From positions 1-39,942 of the forward strand of contig CAIZWU010000323.1 of NCBI GenBank assembly GCA_903936775.1: a stretch of 39,942 bases of DNA, written 5' to 3'. The position numbers and the translations under genes are program-made. Under the pieces are notes generated by a model. It was not told the origin of the DNA and ran no database searches. It saw only the letters and a program-made list of their open reading frames with translations. Below, in pieces: positions 1 to 7,996 of this stretch. How positions within the stretch are numbered: position 1 is the stretch's first letter; the number at the start of each line of letters is the position of its first letter. This stretch comes from an uncultured bacterium (GTDB taxonomy: Bacteria > Verrucomicrobiota > Verrucomicrobiia > Verrucomicrobiales > V1-33).

Positions 1-651
1 AGCCTGCTGAACCGCCTGCTCGGATTTGAACGCGCCATTGTCAGCGAGCAACCCGGCACCACCCGCGACACCATCGAGGAGGTAATCAATCTCCAAGGCT
101 TCCCCCTGCGCCTGATCGATACCGCCGGTCTGCGCCAGGCGACCGCCGACACCATCGAGCAGGCCGGCATGGCGCGCACGCATTCCCAACTGGCGGAGGC
201 GGATCTCATCGTGGAAATCGTGGATGCCAGCCAGCCGCCCGGCGACCGCCTCGCCTTGCCGGAATCCGCCACCGCCCGCCACGTGCTGGTCCTGCACAAA
301 AGCGACCTGCCGCTTCACCCGGCCTGGCAAGGCACGGACGGGGTTCCCGTTTCCAGCCGCACCGGCGAGGGACTCACGGCGCTCACGGATCGCCTGATTG
401 CGGTCATCACTGCCGGCGGCAATGCCTTCGAGCAAAGCGAAGTGGCAGTGAATGCCCGTCACCAAGCCTGCCTCGAACGCGCCCGCACTTCCCTCACCGC
501 AGCCATGACGGAGTTCGCTTCCGGGAGCTCGGTGGAGTTCACCGCCCTCGAACTCCGGCTGGCCCTGGAAGCCCTCGGGGACGTGATCGGGCGCGTCGAT
601 GTGGAAGACCTGCTCGGCGTCATCTTTTCCCAATTTTGCATCGGTAAATGA
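1..651 (+). CDS. mnmE: MnmE (TrmE) tRNA modification GTPase, C-terminal part
   Basis: The reading frame is open from base 1, so the gene begins upstream of the window. MnmE with MnmG installs the cmnm5 group on wobble U34 of tRNAs. Visible here is the back half of the inserted G domain: the PGTTRD switch region, DTAG (G3), a G4-like HKSDL, and a SRTGEGL stretch in the G5 position. The helical domain follows and the protein ends in FCIGK, the C-terminal cysteine motif diagnostic of MnmE. The G4 box has His in place of the usual Asn of NKxD, a small oddity. The family identification is secure; only the N-terminal tetrahydrofolate-binding domain and the P-loop lie outside the window. Confidence 0.95.
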   Translation, partial: SLLNRLLGFERAIVSEQPGTTRDTIEEVINLQGFPLRLIDTAGLRQATADTIEQAGMARTHSQLAEADLIVEIVDASQPPGDRLALPESATARHVLVLHKSDLPLHPAWQGTDGVPVSSRTGEGLTALTDRLIAVITAGGNAFEQSEVAVNARHQACLERARTSLTAAMTEFASGSSVEFTALELRLALEALGDVIGRVDVEDLLGVIFSQFCIGK

Positions 652-741
652 TTTGTGTACTGCCAGCATTCATGGATTCCGGAAGAAAAGCACGCTTTCC
701 CACGGAAAATTCATGCATTCGGCCCCGGGAGGGCTTGATTC

Positions 742-2181
742 ATGCCAAACCGGCGACATCTTCTGCGCTCCCTTTTACCCCTGATGCCCCAAGCCATTTT
801 AATTATTGACCCTGAGAGCGACTTCCTCGAGTGGGCGGAACGTCACCTCGCCACGCCACAGGTCAGAGTCTTCAGTGCCGCGACCGCCGAAGAGGGGCTT
901 AAACTATACGCCGCCGAGCGTCCGGATCTGGTCATCACGGAATTTCACCTCAAACCGGTGAATGGTATCGAAGTGCTGAAGCGCATCCGCCAGACTGACC
1001 CCAACGCTATGGTGGTATTGAGCACGGCCTTCCCGCCGACCAATGCGGTGATCGAGGCCATGAAGCTGGGGGCCTTTGATTTTCTGAGGAAGGAAACCCT
1101 GCCCTTCGATCTGCGGCCGCTGGTGGAAAGCGCGCTGAAATCCCGCGAGGCCATGCGCGCTTCCGAGACCGCCCCGGCCGAGGCCAACTTTGACCTCGGG
1201 GACAGCGTCATGATCGGCCGCTCCCAGGCCATGCAGAGTGTCTTCAAAATCATCGGCCGCGTGTCCCGCTCGGATGCTGCTGTCATGATCACCGGCGAGA
1301 GCGGTTGCGGCAAGGAAGTCGTCGCCCGCGCCGTGCAGCGCTATAGCCTGCGCTCCAACAAACCCTTTGTCGCGATCAACTGCGCGGCCATTCCGGAGAG
1401 CCTGCTGGAAAGCGAACTCTTCGGCCATGAAAAAGGCAGCTTCACCGGAGCCACCGCCATGCGCGTGGGACGCTTTGAACAGTGCGACGGCGGCACCCTC
1501 TTCCTGGATGAGATCGGTGAAATGCCGATGCATGTGCAGACCAAAATCCTGCGCGTGTTGCAGGAAGGCGAGTTCTCCCGCGTCGGTGGCAATGAGACCC
1601 TGAAAACCGACGTTAGAATCATCGCCGCCACCAACCGGAACCTCGAGAAAGAAGTCGAGGTCGGCCGGTTCCGCGAAGATTTGTTCTATCGCCTCAACGT
1701 GGTCCGCGTCCACCTCCCGCCCCTCCGCGAGCGCCCCGAGGACATCCCGCTGATGGCCCGGTTCTTCGTGGACCGCCTCGCCAAAAAGCGCAATAACCCG
1801 CGCCTGCGCCTTTCCGAAGACGCCTACGCCCTGATGGAAAGCTACAACTGGCCAGGGAATGTCCGGGAGTTGGAAAACACCATCCAGCGCGCCACCGTCC
1901 TCGCCAATACCGACGTCCTGACCGCCCGGGACATCCCGCTCGGCCTCGGCATCGCTCCGCGTCCCGAAGCCACCGCGGCCCCCGGCACCCTCACCAACGA
2001 AAGCGCCATCGCCCATCTGCTGGATGCCGCGATCTCCCTCAACGAATCCCCGATTCCCTGGCTGGAACGCCAAATGGCCGAAGAAGCCCTCCGCCGGGAA
2101 GGTCAGGATCACTCCGCTGCCGCCCGCCGCCTCGGCTTGAAGCCGGCGGTGTTCAAAAAGCTGCTGGGACCGGAGGCATAG
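742..2181 (+). CDS. NtrC-family sigma-54-dependent activator with degenerate receiver domain
   Basis: Order of domains, counted from the 742 start: receiver-like (about residues 15-135), AAA+ sigma-54 interaction domain (about 155-390), and a C-terminal Fis-type helix-turn-helix (last ~40 residues). Walker A is GESGCGKE (185-192), the sigma-54 contact loop is GSFTGA (232-237, usually GAFTGA), and Walker B is TLFLDEIG. The receiver is unusual: the phosphoacceptor Asp aligns with Glu67 (PDLVITEF), the acidic pocket reads DP instead of DD/DE, while Thr95 and Lys117 remain. Control by a partner kinase is therefore doubtful. Start 742 has a GGGAGG Shine-Dalgarno eight bases upstream; the ATG at 784 would begin exactly at the receiver and is an alternative. 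No histidine kinase lies beside it. Confidence 0.9.
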   Translation: MPNRRHLLRSLLPLMPQAILIIDPESDFLEWAERHLATPQVRVFSAATAEEGLKLYAAERPDLVITEFHLKPVNGIEVLKRIRQTDPNAMVVLSTAFPPTNAVIEAMKLGAFDFLRKETLPFDLRPLVESALKSREAMRASETAPAEANFDLGDSVMIGRSQAMQSVFKIIGRVSRSDAAVMITGESGCGKEVVARAVQRYSLRSNKPFVAINCAAIPESLLESELFGHEKGSFTGATAMRVGRFEQCDGGTLFLDEIGEMPMHVQTKILRVLQEGEFSRVGGNETLKTDVRIIAATNRNLEKEVEVGRFREDLFYRLNVVRVHLPPLRERPEDIPLMARFFVDRLAKKRNNPRLRLSEDAYALMESYNWPGNVRELENTIQRATVLANTDVLTARDIPLGLGIAPRPEATAAPGTLTNESAIAHLLDAAISLNESPIPWLERQMAEEALRREGQDHSAAARRLGLKPAVFKKLLGPEA

Positions 2182-2246
2182 CCCGCCAGGCTCTCACAAG
2201 ACCACGGCTGAAGCGAGGGAACCTCGAACCGACAGGCCGCAAGGCC

Positions 2247-2276
2247 CTTGGACTGACGGCAGCCTGCTGCCGCTTT
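2247..2276 (+). repeat. Left arm of imperfect long inverted repeat
   Basis: This 30-base arm is the near-perfect reverse complement of 2382-2412 (two substitutions and one extra base). Each arm contains its own small palindrome around GCAGCCTGCTGC. It lies just after the sigma-54 activator and before the decayed transposase, in a roughly 370-base stretch with no gene. Confidence 0.7.
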
Positions 2277-2381
2277 CCGTCCGAAGCCTGCTGCGCCGGC
2301 CCCATGCCCGGAGAAGTGATGCAAGTTCCGATCTTCTGCAAAAGAAAATCCCAACCCCGGAAGCAGGGCTGCTGTCCCCCC

Positions 2382-2412
2382 AAAGCGGCAGCAGGGCTGC
2401 TGTCAGTCCAAG
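2382..2412 (-). repeat. Right arm of imperfect long inverted repeat
   Basis: Partner of 2247-2276, with about 105 bases between the arms. A shorter related sequence (GCAGGGCTGCTGTC) also occurs at about 2363-2376, so there are at least three related units in this gap. It resembles a dispersed REP-like sequence more than a terminator, because no T-run follows. Confidence 0.65.
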
Positions 2413-2464
2413 GTGGCGCCGCCCTGCCGCGCCGCCACGAATTCCTTCCTGCGCCCTTCATTCC

Positions 2465-2494
2465 CTGGTCCGTAGGACCTTGATCTTTATAGCA
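2465..2494 (+). repeat. Outer left REP-like hairpin of the RAYT unit
   Basis: Hairpin GGTCCGTAGGACC at 2467-2479 followed by ATCTTTATAGCA. It is the inverted counterpart of 3091-3121. Confidence 0.65.
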
Positions 2495-2515
2495 CGCCGC
2501 CCCCCTAAAAAACCC

Positions 2516-2541
2516 AGCTCCGCAGGAGCGGCATCTTCCCC
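2516..2541 (+). repeat. Inner left REP-like hairpin of the RAYT unit
   Basis: Hairpin GCTCCGCAGGAGC at 2517-2529 followed by GGCATCTTCCCC. It matches the reverse complement of 3045-3070 with one mismatch, and lies ten bases beyond the transposase stop. Confidence 0.75.
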
Positions 2542-2550
2542 TTCCGGCTC

Positions 2551-3015
2551 TCATTCCACAACCGCCTCGAACACATACCGCTGATCGTGCGGGACCTTGA
2601 ACCGTTCCAACAACTTCTCGTATTCTCCCGCAAACGTGTGCCGCCGATGATGCTGTTGCTGGTTTTCAATATAGCGGATCACCGCCCCAAGCTGCGACTG
2701 CCCATACGAAAACGCCCCGAATCCTTCCTACCAGGAAAATCGTCCCGCCACCCAGCGCTGTTCATTGATGAATGCAGAGGACGACGCTTTGATGTCACGA
2801 ACCAGATCGGACAAGGCGATGGATGGTTTCAGACCGATCAGCAGATGCAGGTGGTCCGGCATATTGTTGATCGCGATGAGTTTTTGCCCCTGATGGGTGA
2901 CGATGCCGGTGATGTATTTTTGCAGTTCGTCGTTCCGGTCCGCAGGGATGAGGCTTTGGCGTCCCTGCACCGCGAAGACGATCTGGATGTAGATCTGCGT
3001 GTAGGTGTTGGCCAT
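2551..3015 (-). pseudogene. IS200-like (RAYT-type) HUH transposase, in-frame amber stop
   Basis: A Y1/HUH-family transposase that would act on single-stranded DNA hairpins. Residues 1-95 read cleanly from the ATG at 3015 and include the metal-binding HUH motif in MPDHLHLLIG. A TAG at 2728-2730 then interrupts the frame after RFSW. The same frame continues beyond it for 58 codons (EGFGAFSYGQSQL, then IENQQQHHRRHTF) to a TGA at 2551. These are the conserved C-terminal residues of the family, in which the interrupted position is normally Gln (WQEG), so a single CAG-to-TAG change explains the break. Restored length is about 154 residues, normal for the family. The part normally carrying the catalytic Tyr lies just after the stop. 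Flanking inverted hairpins support a RAYT assignment. Confidence 0.85.
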
Positions 3016-3044
3016 TTCGCTGGAGGATTAGCGTTAGCGCCGGT

Positions 3045-3070
3045 GGGGAAGATGCCGCTCCTACGGAGCT
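3045..3070 (-). repeat. Inner right REP-like hairpin of the RAYT unit
   Basis: Contains GCTCCTACGGAGC. It is the reverse complement of 2516-2541 with one mismatch and lies 30 bases upstream of the transposase start codon. Confidence 0.75.
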
Positions 3071-3090
3071 CAATTCTTTTTCGAATTTGT

Positions 3091-3121
3091 TGCTATAAAG
3101 ATTTCGCCCCTACGGGGCTGG
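3091..3121 (-). repeat. Outer right REP-like hairpin of the RAYT unit
   Basis: TGCTATAAAGAT followed by the hairpin GCCCCTACGGGGC at 3106-3118. Inverted counterpart of 2465-2494; the stem bases differ between the two copies but remain paired, which suggests the fold is conserved. Confidence 0.65.
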
Positions 3122-3186
3122 CACTGGGTGATTCAGGGCCCCGCAGGCTGGAAAAGATGTCCATGGCCGTGCCGGCATGGCTTCCA

Positions 3187-4557
3187 CTACCGCGCCGCCA
3201 CCAGATCATACCCGCGCCAGTCACCGATGGTGACTTCCGCGAATTCCCCGACGGGCAATGACTGGTCCACGAAGACGGTGCCATCGATTTCCGGGGCATC
3301 CATTTCGGTGCGGGCGACGCCGGGTTTTTCCACCAGTACGCGCATGGTGCGCTGGACCTGGCTGGCATTGAATTCCTCGGCGATGAGCTGCAGCTCCCGC
3401 ATCGATTTGTTCCACCGGCTTTCGGTGGTTTTGTGATGCACCCGGCCGTCGAGTTTGTAGGCCTTGGTGCCTTCCTCGCTGCTGTAACGGAAGACGCCGG
3501 CGCGCTCGAATTTGGTTTCCTTGATGAATTGCAGGAGCTCCTCGAAGTCCTCCTTGGTCTCGCCGGGGAAGCCCACGATGAAAGTGGTGCGGATGGCCAG
3601 ACCGGGGATGCCGGCGCGCATTTTAGCGATGAGCTGGCGGATGTAATCGCCGGAGGTCTCGCGCTGCATGATGGTCAACATGCGGTCGGAAATGTGTTGG
3701 AGCGGGATGTCCACATAACGGGCCACCTTGGGGCATTCGGCGATGGTTTGGATCAACTCATCGCTCCAATGGGCCGGGTGGGTATAAAGCAGACGGATCC
3801 AGAAATCGCCGGGAATCGCGTTCAAGGCGCGCAGCAGGGTCGCCAACGATTCTCCCCGCGTGCTGTCCACCGGGCTGCGGGGATTGGGCCGGGCCTCGGT
3901 CCACTTGTCCATGCCGAAATAAGTCAGGTCCTGAGAGATGAGATTGATCTCCTTCACGCCACTGGCCACCAGTTGTTCGACTTCCTTGACCACGCTTTCC
4001 TGGGTGCGGCTGCGGTGACGTCCGCGGATTTTGGGGATGATGCAGAAGGAGCAGGTGTGATTGCAGCCTTCCGCGATTTTGACGTAGGCGGAATGCTTCG
4101 GCGTGAGGCGGAAGCGCGGAGTGTCGTAGTCCGGAATGTAACGCGGCTGCCGGGTGACGAGGTTTTCCGGATCTTCCTCTTCCGGGCGCACGCGGCCAAG
4201 GAGCCGCTCAATGATCGGAGCCACCTGGGTGATTTGATCGAGCCCGATGAACGCATCCACCTCCGGCATCAGGCCCGGCAGTTCCTTGGAAAAACGCTGC
4301 GAGAGACAGCCTGCCACGATGATCTTCTGTTTTTTGCGCTGCTGATCCTCGCCCCGCGCGTCCACCGCGTCCTGCACCGTGCCGATGCTTTCGCGCTTGG
4401 CCATGTCGATGAAGGAGCAGGTATTCACGATCAGCACGTCCGCCTCCTGCTCATTCGCGGTCATTTCCATGCCGGCCGCATGAAGGTGACCGATCATGAT
4501 TTCACTGTCGATGAGGTTTTTGGCGCAGCCCAGAGAGACGAGTCCGACTTTGATCAT
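3187..4557 (-). CDS. rimO: RimO, ribosomal protein S12 methylthiotransferase
   Basis: This radical-SAM enzyme adds a methylthio group to the conserved aspartate of ribosomal protein S12. The N-terminal UPF0004 domain carries the three auxiliary-cluster cysteines Cys11 (LGCAKN), Cys47 (NTCSF) and Cys84 (AGCLSQ). The radical-SAM motif is GCNHTCSFC (Cys165, Cys169, Cys172), and a TRAM RNA-binding domain occupies the last ~65 residues. At 456 residues it is full length. The LGCAKN start and overall form separate it from the related MiaB. It is transcribed away from the GntP permease, with a 142-base divergent gap, and towards the decayed transposase unit. Confidence 0.96.
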   Translation of the reverse strand: MIKVGLVSLGCAKNLIDSEIMIGHLHAAGMEMTANEQEADVLIVNTCSFIDMAKRESIGTVQDAVDARGEDQQRKKQKIIVAGCLSQRFSKELPGLMPEVDAFIGLDQITQVAPIIERLLGRVRPEEEDPENLVTRQPRYIPDYDTPRFRLTPKHSAYVKIAEGCNHTCSFCIIPKIRGRHRSRTQESVVKEVEQLVASGVKEINLISQDLTYFGMDKWTEARPNPRSPVDSTRGESLATLLRALNAIPGDFWIRLLYTHPAHWSDELIQTIAECPKVARYVDIPLQHISDRMLTIMQRETSGDYIRQLIAKMRAGIPGLAIRTTFIVGFPGETKEDFEELLQFIKETKFERAGVFRYSSEEGTKAYKLDGRVHHKTTESRWNKSMRELQLIAEEFNASQVQRTMRVLVEKPGVARTEMDAPEIDGTVFVDQSLPVGEFAEVTIGDWRGYDLVAAR

Positions 4558-4699
4558 AAAATGGTGGGGAAAATGGAGGGGCGCACATCATGCCCCATCC
4601 CACCGGGGCGGAAACCGCAAAGTTTCTTCCTGAAAGACATCGGCGGACGGCGGGATATTTAAGTTGCCCGCCCGGCATGAATCCGGGTAGCACATACGT

Positions 4700-6166
4700 A
4701 TGTCATTTCTCGCCAACGCCTCCACCGCTTCTCCTTACTGGCCTTTTGTGGTGCTGGGGGTGTCCGTTACTTTCGTGATTGTCGCGATTTCCGTGCTGCG
4801 CCTGCACGCTTTCCTCGCGCTGATCGGGGCCGCGCTGCTGGCCGGGGTGATGTCGGCCTCCCTGCCGCCTGATCTGAAGGATCTTGATAAAGGCAAATGG
4901 CTGCGGGCGGTGGAATTGGTCACGGAAGGGTTTGGCAAGACGGCCGGCGACATCAGCATCGTGATCGGTATGGCAACCTTGATCGGGATGAGCATGATGA
5001 ACAGCGGCGCCGCCGACAAGGTAGTCCGGAGGTTCCTCGGGGCTTTCGGGGAAAAACGGGCCGCGATCGCCGTGCTGGTGAGCACCTACATATTATCGAT
5101 TCCGATTTTCTTCGACACCATGTTCATGCTGATGGCGCCATTGGCCATGGCCCTGACGTTGCGGACCAAGGGTAATTTCACGTTGTTCGTGCTGGCCGTC
5201 TGCATCGCGGGCGTGACCACCCACAGCATGACGGTGCCACACCCCGGTCCCAACGCCATGGTGGCCAGTCTGGAAGTGGATCTGGGCGCCTCCCTGTATG
5301 CCGGGATTCTGGTGGGAGCCCTGGCGGTGGGACTGTCATGGCCGATCGTCCGCCGGGTGGCGGCACGCACCCCGGTGCCGCTGCGGGAAACGCCGCATAC
5401 CCCCATTTCCTCCCTGACAGCAGCGCTGGACAAGCCGGAGAGCGAACTCCCCGGATTCCTCAGTTCGATTCTGCCGGTGGTGTTGCCGATCGCGCTGATC
5501 AGCTTGGCGTCTTTCTGGACAGTGGCCCTCAAGGACGCCGCCAATGGCAAGGCGTGGGCGGCTTTTGCCCAAGAAGATGGGTTCCGTCAGGCCGGTTATG
5601 CCGTGGAATTCCTCGGAAATAAAAACATCGCGCTGATTATCGGCACCGCCCTGGCGCTGTGGCTGATGGTCCGCCAGTCGCGGATCAAGGGGAGCAGGCT
5701 TTCCGAAATGATGGGGCCACCGCTTGAGACGGCAGGCGTGATTATTCTGATCACAGCCGCTGGTGGGGCCTTTGGTTTTATGCTGCGCAATGCCGGAGTA
5801 GGCGAGGCCATCCGCATGGCCACGGCCGGTTCCGGCATCAACCTCCTCTTCCTCGGCTGGTTGGTCGCGGTGATTCTGCGGATTGCCCAGGGATCGGCGA
5901 CCGTGGCCATGCTGACTACCGCCGCCATGATGCAGCCCCTGCTGGGTGACCTCACCTGCAACCGGATGTATCTCTTCCTGGCGGTTGGTTTCGGGGCTTT
6001 CGCCTGCTCGTGGATGAATGACAGCGGCTTCTGGGTGGTGAGCCGGCTGAGTGGCTTCACGGAAAAGGAAACCCTGCGTACTTGGACGGTGTCGTTGTCG
6101 ATTGTGTCGGTGATTGGCCTGCTGCTCACGCTGGCCCTTTCGGCCGCACTTCCTTTTGTAAAATAA
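4700..6166 (+). CDS. GntP-family gluconate/sugar-acid permease
   Basis: A 488-residue integral membrane protein with about 12 hydrophobic segments along its whole length. The family-typical stretch HSMTVPHPGP lies near residue 177, and the region around FFDTMFMLMAPLA also fits the GntP family of proton-coupled gluconate, idonate or related sugar-acid symporters. No kinase, dehydratase or regulator of sugar-acid breakdown sits next to it, so the substrate cannot be fixed. It starts at ATG 4700 with no obvious Shine-Dalgarno, as for most genes here, and stands alone: rimO diverges upstream and ribH follows after 167 bases. Confidence 0.88.
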   Translation: MSFLANASTASPYWPFVVLGVSVTFVIVAISVLRLHAFLALIGAALLAGVMSASLPPDLKDLDKGKWLRAVELVTEGFGKTAGDISIVIGMATLIGMSMMNSGAADKVVRRFLGAFGEKRAAIAVLVSTYILSIPIFFDTMFMLMAPLAMALTLRTKGNFTLFVLAVCIAGVTTHSMTVPHPGPNAMVASLEVDLGASLYAGILVGALAVGLSWPIVRRVAARTPVPLRETPHTPISSLTAALDKPESELPGFLSSILPVVLPIALISLASFWTVALKDAANGKAWAAFAQEDGFRQAGYAVEFLGNKNIALIIGTALALWLMVRQSRIKGSRLSEMMGPPLETAGVIILITAAGGAFGFMLRNAGVGEAIRMATAGSGINLLFLGWLVAVILRIAQGSATVAMLTTAAMMQPLLGDLTCNRMYLFLAVGFGAFACSWMNDSGFWVVSRLSGFTEKETLRTWTVSLSIVSVIGLLLTLALSAALPFVK

Positions 6167-6333
6167 ACAGGAAGTGAATGGATGCGGATCCACCAGCGAT
6201 GCGGACGCCCGTTCCCGTGGATCTCATTTTGTCCCTGAATGACATTGCGGGACCACCAATCACGGATTGGAAAACGCTCTGAAAACGGGTTGCGCCTGCT
6301 CTCCCCCGTCGCCAAGCTGCGTGCTCCCTTTTT

Positions 6334-6843
6334 ATGGCTTCGCAGACCCTCCCCCGCAAACCGCGCCTCATCGGCCCACGCAAGACGTTCGCCATCGTGG
6401 CCAGCATGTATAACGAGCCGCTGATGAACGGTTTGCTGGAATCCACCAAGGCCGAATTGCTGGGGCTGATGCCTGCCGCCAGCATACCGCTGTACCGGGT
6501 CCCGGGTGCCTGGGAAATCCCCGTCTGTGCCGAATACGTGCTGCAATACACTTCCGCCGATGTCATCATCTGTCTGGGGATCGTGGTCCGCGGTGAAACC
6601 GGCCACGCCGACCTCATCACCCAGTCCGTTTCCGATAAATTGCAGGAAATGGCAGTGCGCCACCTGACGCCGGTCATCAACATGGTTCTGCTGGTCAACA
6701 ACGAAGCTGATGCCCGGGCCCGGGTCTTCGGCGATCAGATGAACCGTGGTGTGGAAGCCGCCCGCGCCGCCCTGAACATGGCCGAACTTTTCAGCAAGCT
6801 CCACACTGCCTACCCCACCCCCCGCAAGAACGAGGATGAGTAA
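6334..6843 (+). CDS. ribH: 6,7-dimethyl-8-ribityllumazine synthase
   Basis: Penultimate step of riboflavin synthesis: condensation of 5-amino-6-ribitylaminouracil with 3,4-dihydroxy-2-butanone 4-phosphate. Diagnostic stretches are PGAWEIP and GIVVRGETGHADLI, which contains the catalytic His. The usual C-terminal GNKGxEAAxxAxEM region appears as MNRGVEAARAALNMAEL. Its length of 169 residues is normal. The segment usually read as GVLTTDTxEQA is here MVLLVNNEADARAR, a divergent form. The stop overlaps the nusB start by eight bases, so the two are probably translationally coupled; ribH-nusB is a widespread pairing. Confidence 0.93.
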   Translation: MASQTLPRKPRLIGPRKTFAIVASMYNEPLMNGLLESTKAELLGLMPAASIPLYRVPGAWEIPVCAEYVLQYTSADVIICLGIVVRGETGHADLITQSVSDKLQEMAVRHLTPVINMVLLVNNEADARARVFGDQMNRGVEAARAALNMAELFSKLHTAYPTPRKNEDE

Positions 6844-7288
6844 ACGCCGCGAAGGCCGCGAGACGGCCATCCAACTTCTCTTCAGCCGCGACTTCACTCC
6901 CCCCGGAGCAGAACACGAAGTCGACGGATTTTTCGAAATCCACAGCGCGGGACCCAAAATCCGTCAGCATGCGGTGGAACTCTACCATGGAGTGGTGGCG
7001 AATCTGGAAGCCATCGACCACCGCCTCGTCGGTTGCCTGGAAAACTTCTCGCTCGAACGTCTCGCCGGAGTGGACCGGAATATCCTGCGGCTGGCCATCT
7101 ACGAGATGTTCCACCGCACCGATGTGCCCCCGGTCGTCGTGATCAATGAAGCGATCGAAATTTCCAAACGTTTCGGCACGCCTGACAGCGGACGTTTCGT
7201 CAATGGCGTACTCGACCGATTGAAGCAGGACCTGACCCGCGATCTGCGCGACGTCCAGCCACCGCAACCCCGTCCTCAAGGTCCCTAA
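6836..7288 (+). CDS. nusB: Transcription antitermination factor NusB
   Basis: NusB with NusE (S10) binds boxA RNA in rRNA leaders and promotes antitermination. This is an all-helical protein of 150 residues. The conserved RREGRETAIQLLF opens it, and the C-terminal half contains DRNILRLAIYEM, PVVVINEAIEISKRFG and FVNGVLDRL, the strongest family signatures. It starts inside the end of ribH (eight-base overlap). The tail after the last helix is short and proline-rich (QPPQPRPQGP). Confidence 0.95.
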   Translation: MSKRREGRETAIQLLFSRDFTPPGAEHEVDGFFEIHSAGPKIRQHAVELYHGVVANLEAIDHRLVGCLENFSLERLAGVDRNILRLAIYEMFHRTDVPPVVVINEAIEISKRFGTPDSGRFVNGVLDRLKQDLTRDLRDVQPPQPRPQGP

Positions 7289-7346
7289 GCAAGGGCAGGC
7301 CGGGAGCCTTCCCGAGCGCCACCTTGTGACCTTACGCTGCCGATCC

Positions 7347-7381
7347 TAAAAAAGAAAACCAGGCAGGGAGTCCTGCCTGGT
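7347..7381 (-). terminator. Rho-independent terminator of the DUF3127 gene
   Basis: A perfect 10-bp stem with a 4-base loop (ACCAGGCAGG, GAGT, CCTGCCTGGT) at 7358-7381. Read on the minus strand it is followed by TTTTCTTTTTT. It lies 76 bases beyond the stop of the minus-strand gene at 7457. On the plus strand no T-run follows, so it is assigned to the minus strand only. Confidence 0.85.
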
Positions 7382-7456
7382 ATCCAAAGCGAATCATTTA
7401 TCCTTCAAGGAGGACTTGGTTCAGAGGTCTGCGGAAGCAGCGGGATTGAAATTGGA

Positions 7457-7996
7457 CTAAAAGTCCACGTCATCATCCTCATATTTTCCGCCCCGGCGTC
7501 CCGCACCACCGCCATCATCAAAATCCCGTCCCCCGCCTGCCGGCGGACGACCACCACCGCGCGGTCCACTGCGGTCCTTTTGGTCGAAGCCACCGCCACT
7601 CCGGCGCTCTGGTGCGCCTCCACCGGAAGGACGTGCCCCGCCGCCACCATAACCTCCGCGATCCTGACGCGGCGGACCGGAAGATTCACGCGGGCGCTCC
7701 ATCGGTGCATCGCCCCCACCATCACTGCCATCCGCCGGGCCGATCCGCCAAGCGCTCAGGCTGACGTAAAATTTGCCATTATTCTCATTACCACGGATCT
7801 CGAAACCAACCTTGACCCGCTGACCGGGCCGGAACCGGTCGAGCAGTGCCACCTTGTCCTTCACGAACTCCATTTTGATATCCTGAGGGTATTTGTCATC
7901 CCCGGAGGTGATGACGAACTCACGTTTGGTGAAGCCGCTGCCAAACGTCAAGACGTCCATGATGACCTTGATGGTCCCTTCGATTTCGTATCCCAT
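7457..7996 (-). CDS. DUF3127 OB-fold protein with Gly/Arg-rich tail and SSB-like acidic tip
   Basis: The first ~90 residues match DUF3127 (MGYEIEGTIKVI, KREFVITSGDD, GNENNGKFYVSLSAWRI), a small OB-like domain known mainly from Bacteroidetes and PVC bacteria, usually thought to bind nucleic acid. It is followed by about 80 residues rich in Gly, Arg, Pro and Asp with several RGG-like runs, and a C-terminus of YEDDDVDF. That tip resembles the DDDIPF tail by which single-stranded DNA-binding protein recruits partners. Start ATG 7996 is chosen because it opens the conserved domain; the frame is open upstream to 8173 but that part looks non-coding. It is divergent from menF and has its own strong terminator. 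A role in DNA or RNA binding is inference. Confidence 0.78.
   Translation of the reverse strand: MGYEIEGTIKVIMDVLTFGSGFTKREFVITSGDDKYPQDIKMEFVKDKVALLDRFRPGQRVKVGFEIRGNENNGKFYVSLSAWRIGPADGSDGGGDAPMERPRESSGPPRQDRGGYGGGGARPSGGGAPERRSGGGFDQKDRSGPRGGGRPPAGGGRDFDDGGGAGRRGGKYEDDDVDF

Larger units (their letters stand above)
2465..3121 (-). mobile_element. IS200/RAYT-like unit with nested inverted hairpin ends
   Basis: A single-strand-type transposase gene (2551-3015, minus strand, with a stop) is framed on both sides by two nested inverted sequences. The outer pair is 2465-2494 and 3091-3121 (shared TGCTATAAAGAT followed by a hairpin); the inner pair is 2516-2541 and 3045-3070 (25 of 26 bases match). 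Each contains a short hairpin with a CCGYAGG/CCTACGG core. This is the architecture of a REP-associated tyrosine transposase (RAYT) and its repeats. Naming it a RAYT unit is inference from the HUH transposase plus the hairpin layout. Confidence 0.7.

Noticed and set aside
904..2112. Long open frame antisense to the sigma-54 activator
   Set aside because: The sense frame has a complete set of NtrC-family motifs; the antisense product shows no domain and is a by-product of high GC at third positions.
3433..4662. Long open frame antisense to rimO
   Set aside because: No recognisable domain, while the opposite strand encodes full-length RimO with all six cluster cysteines.
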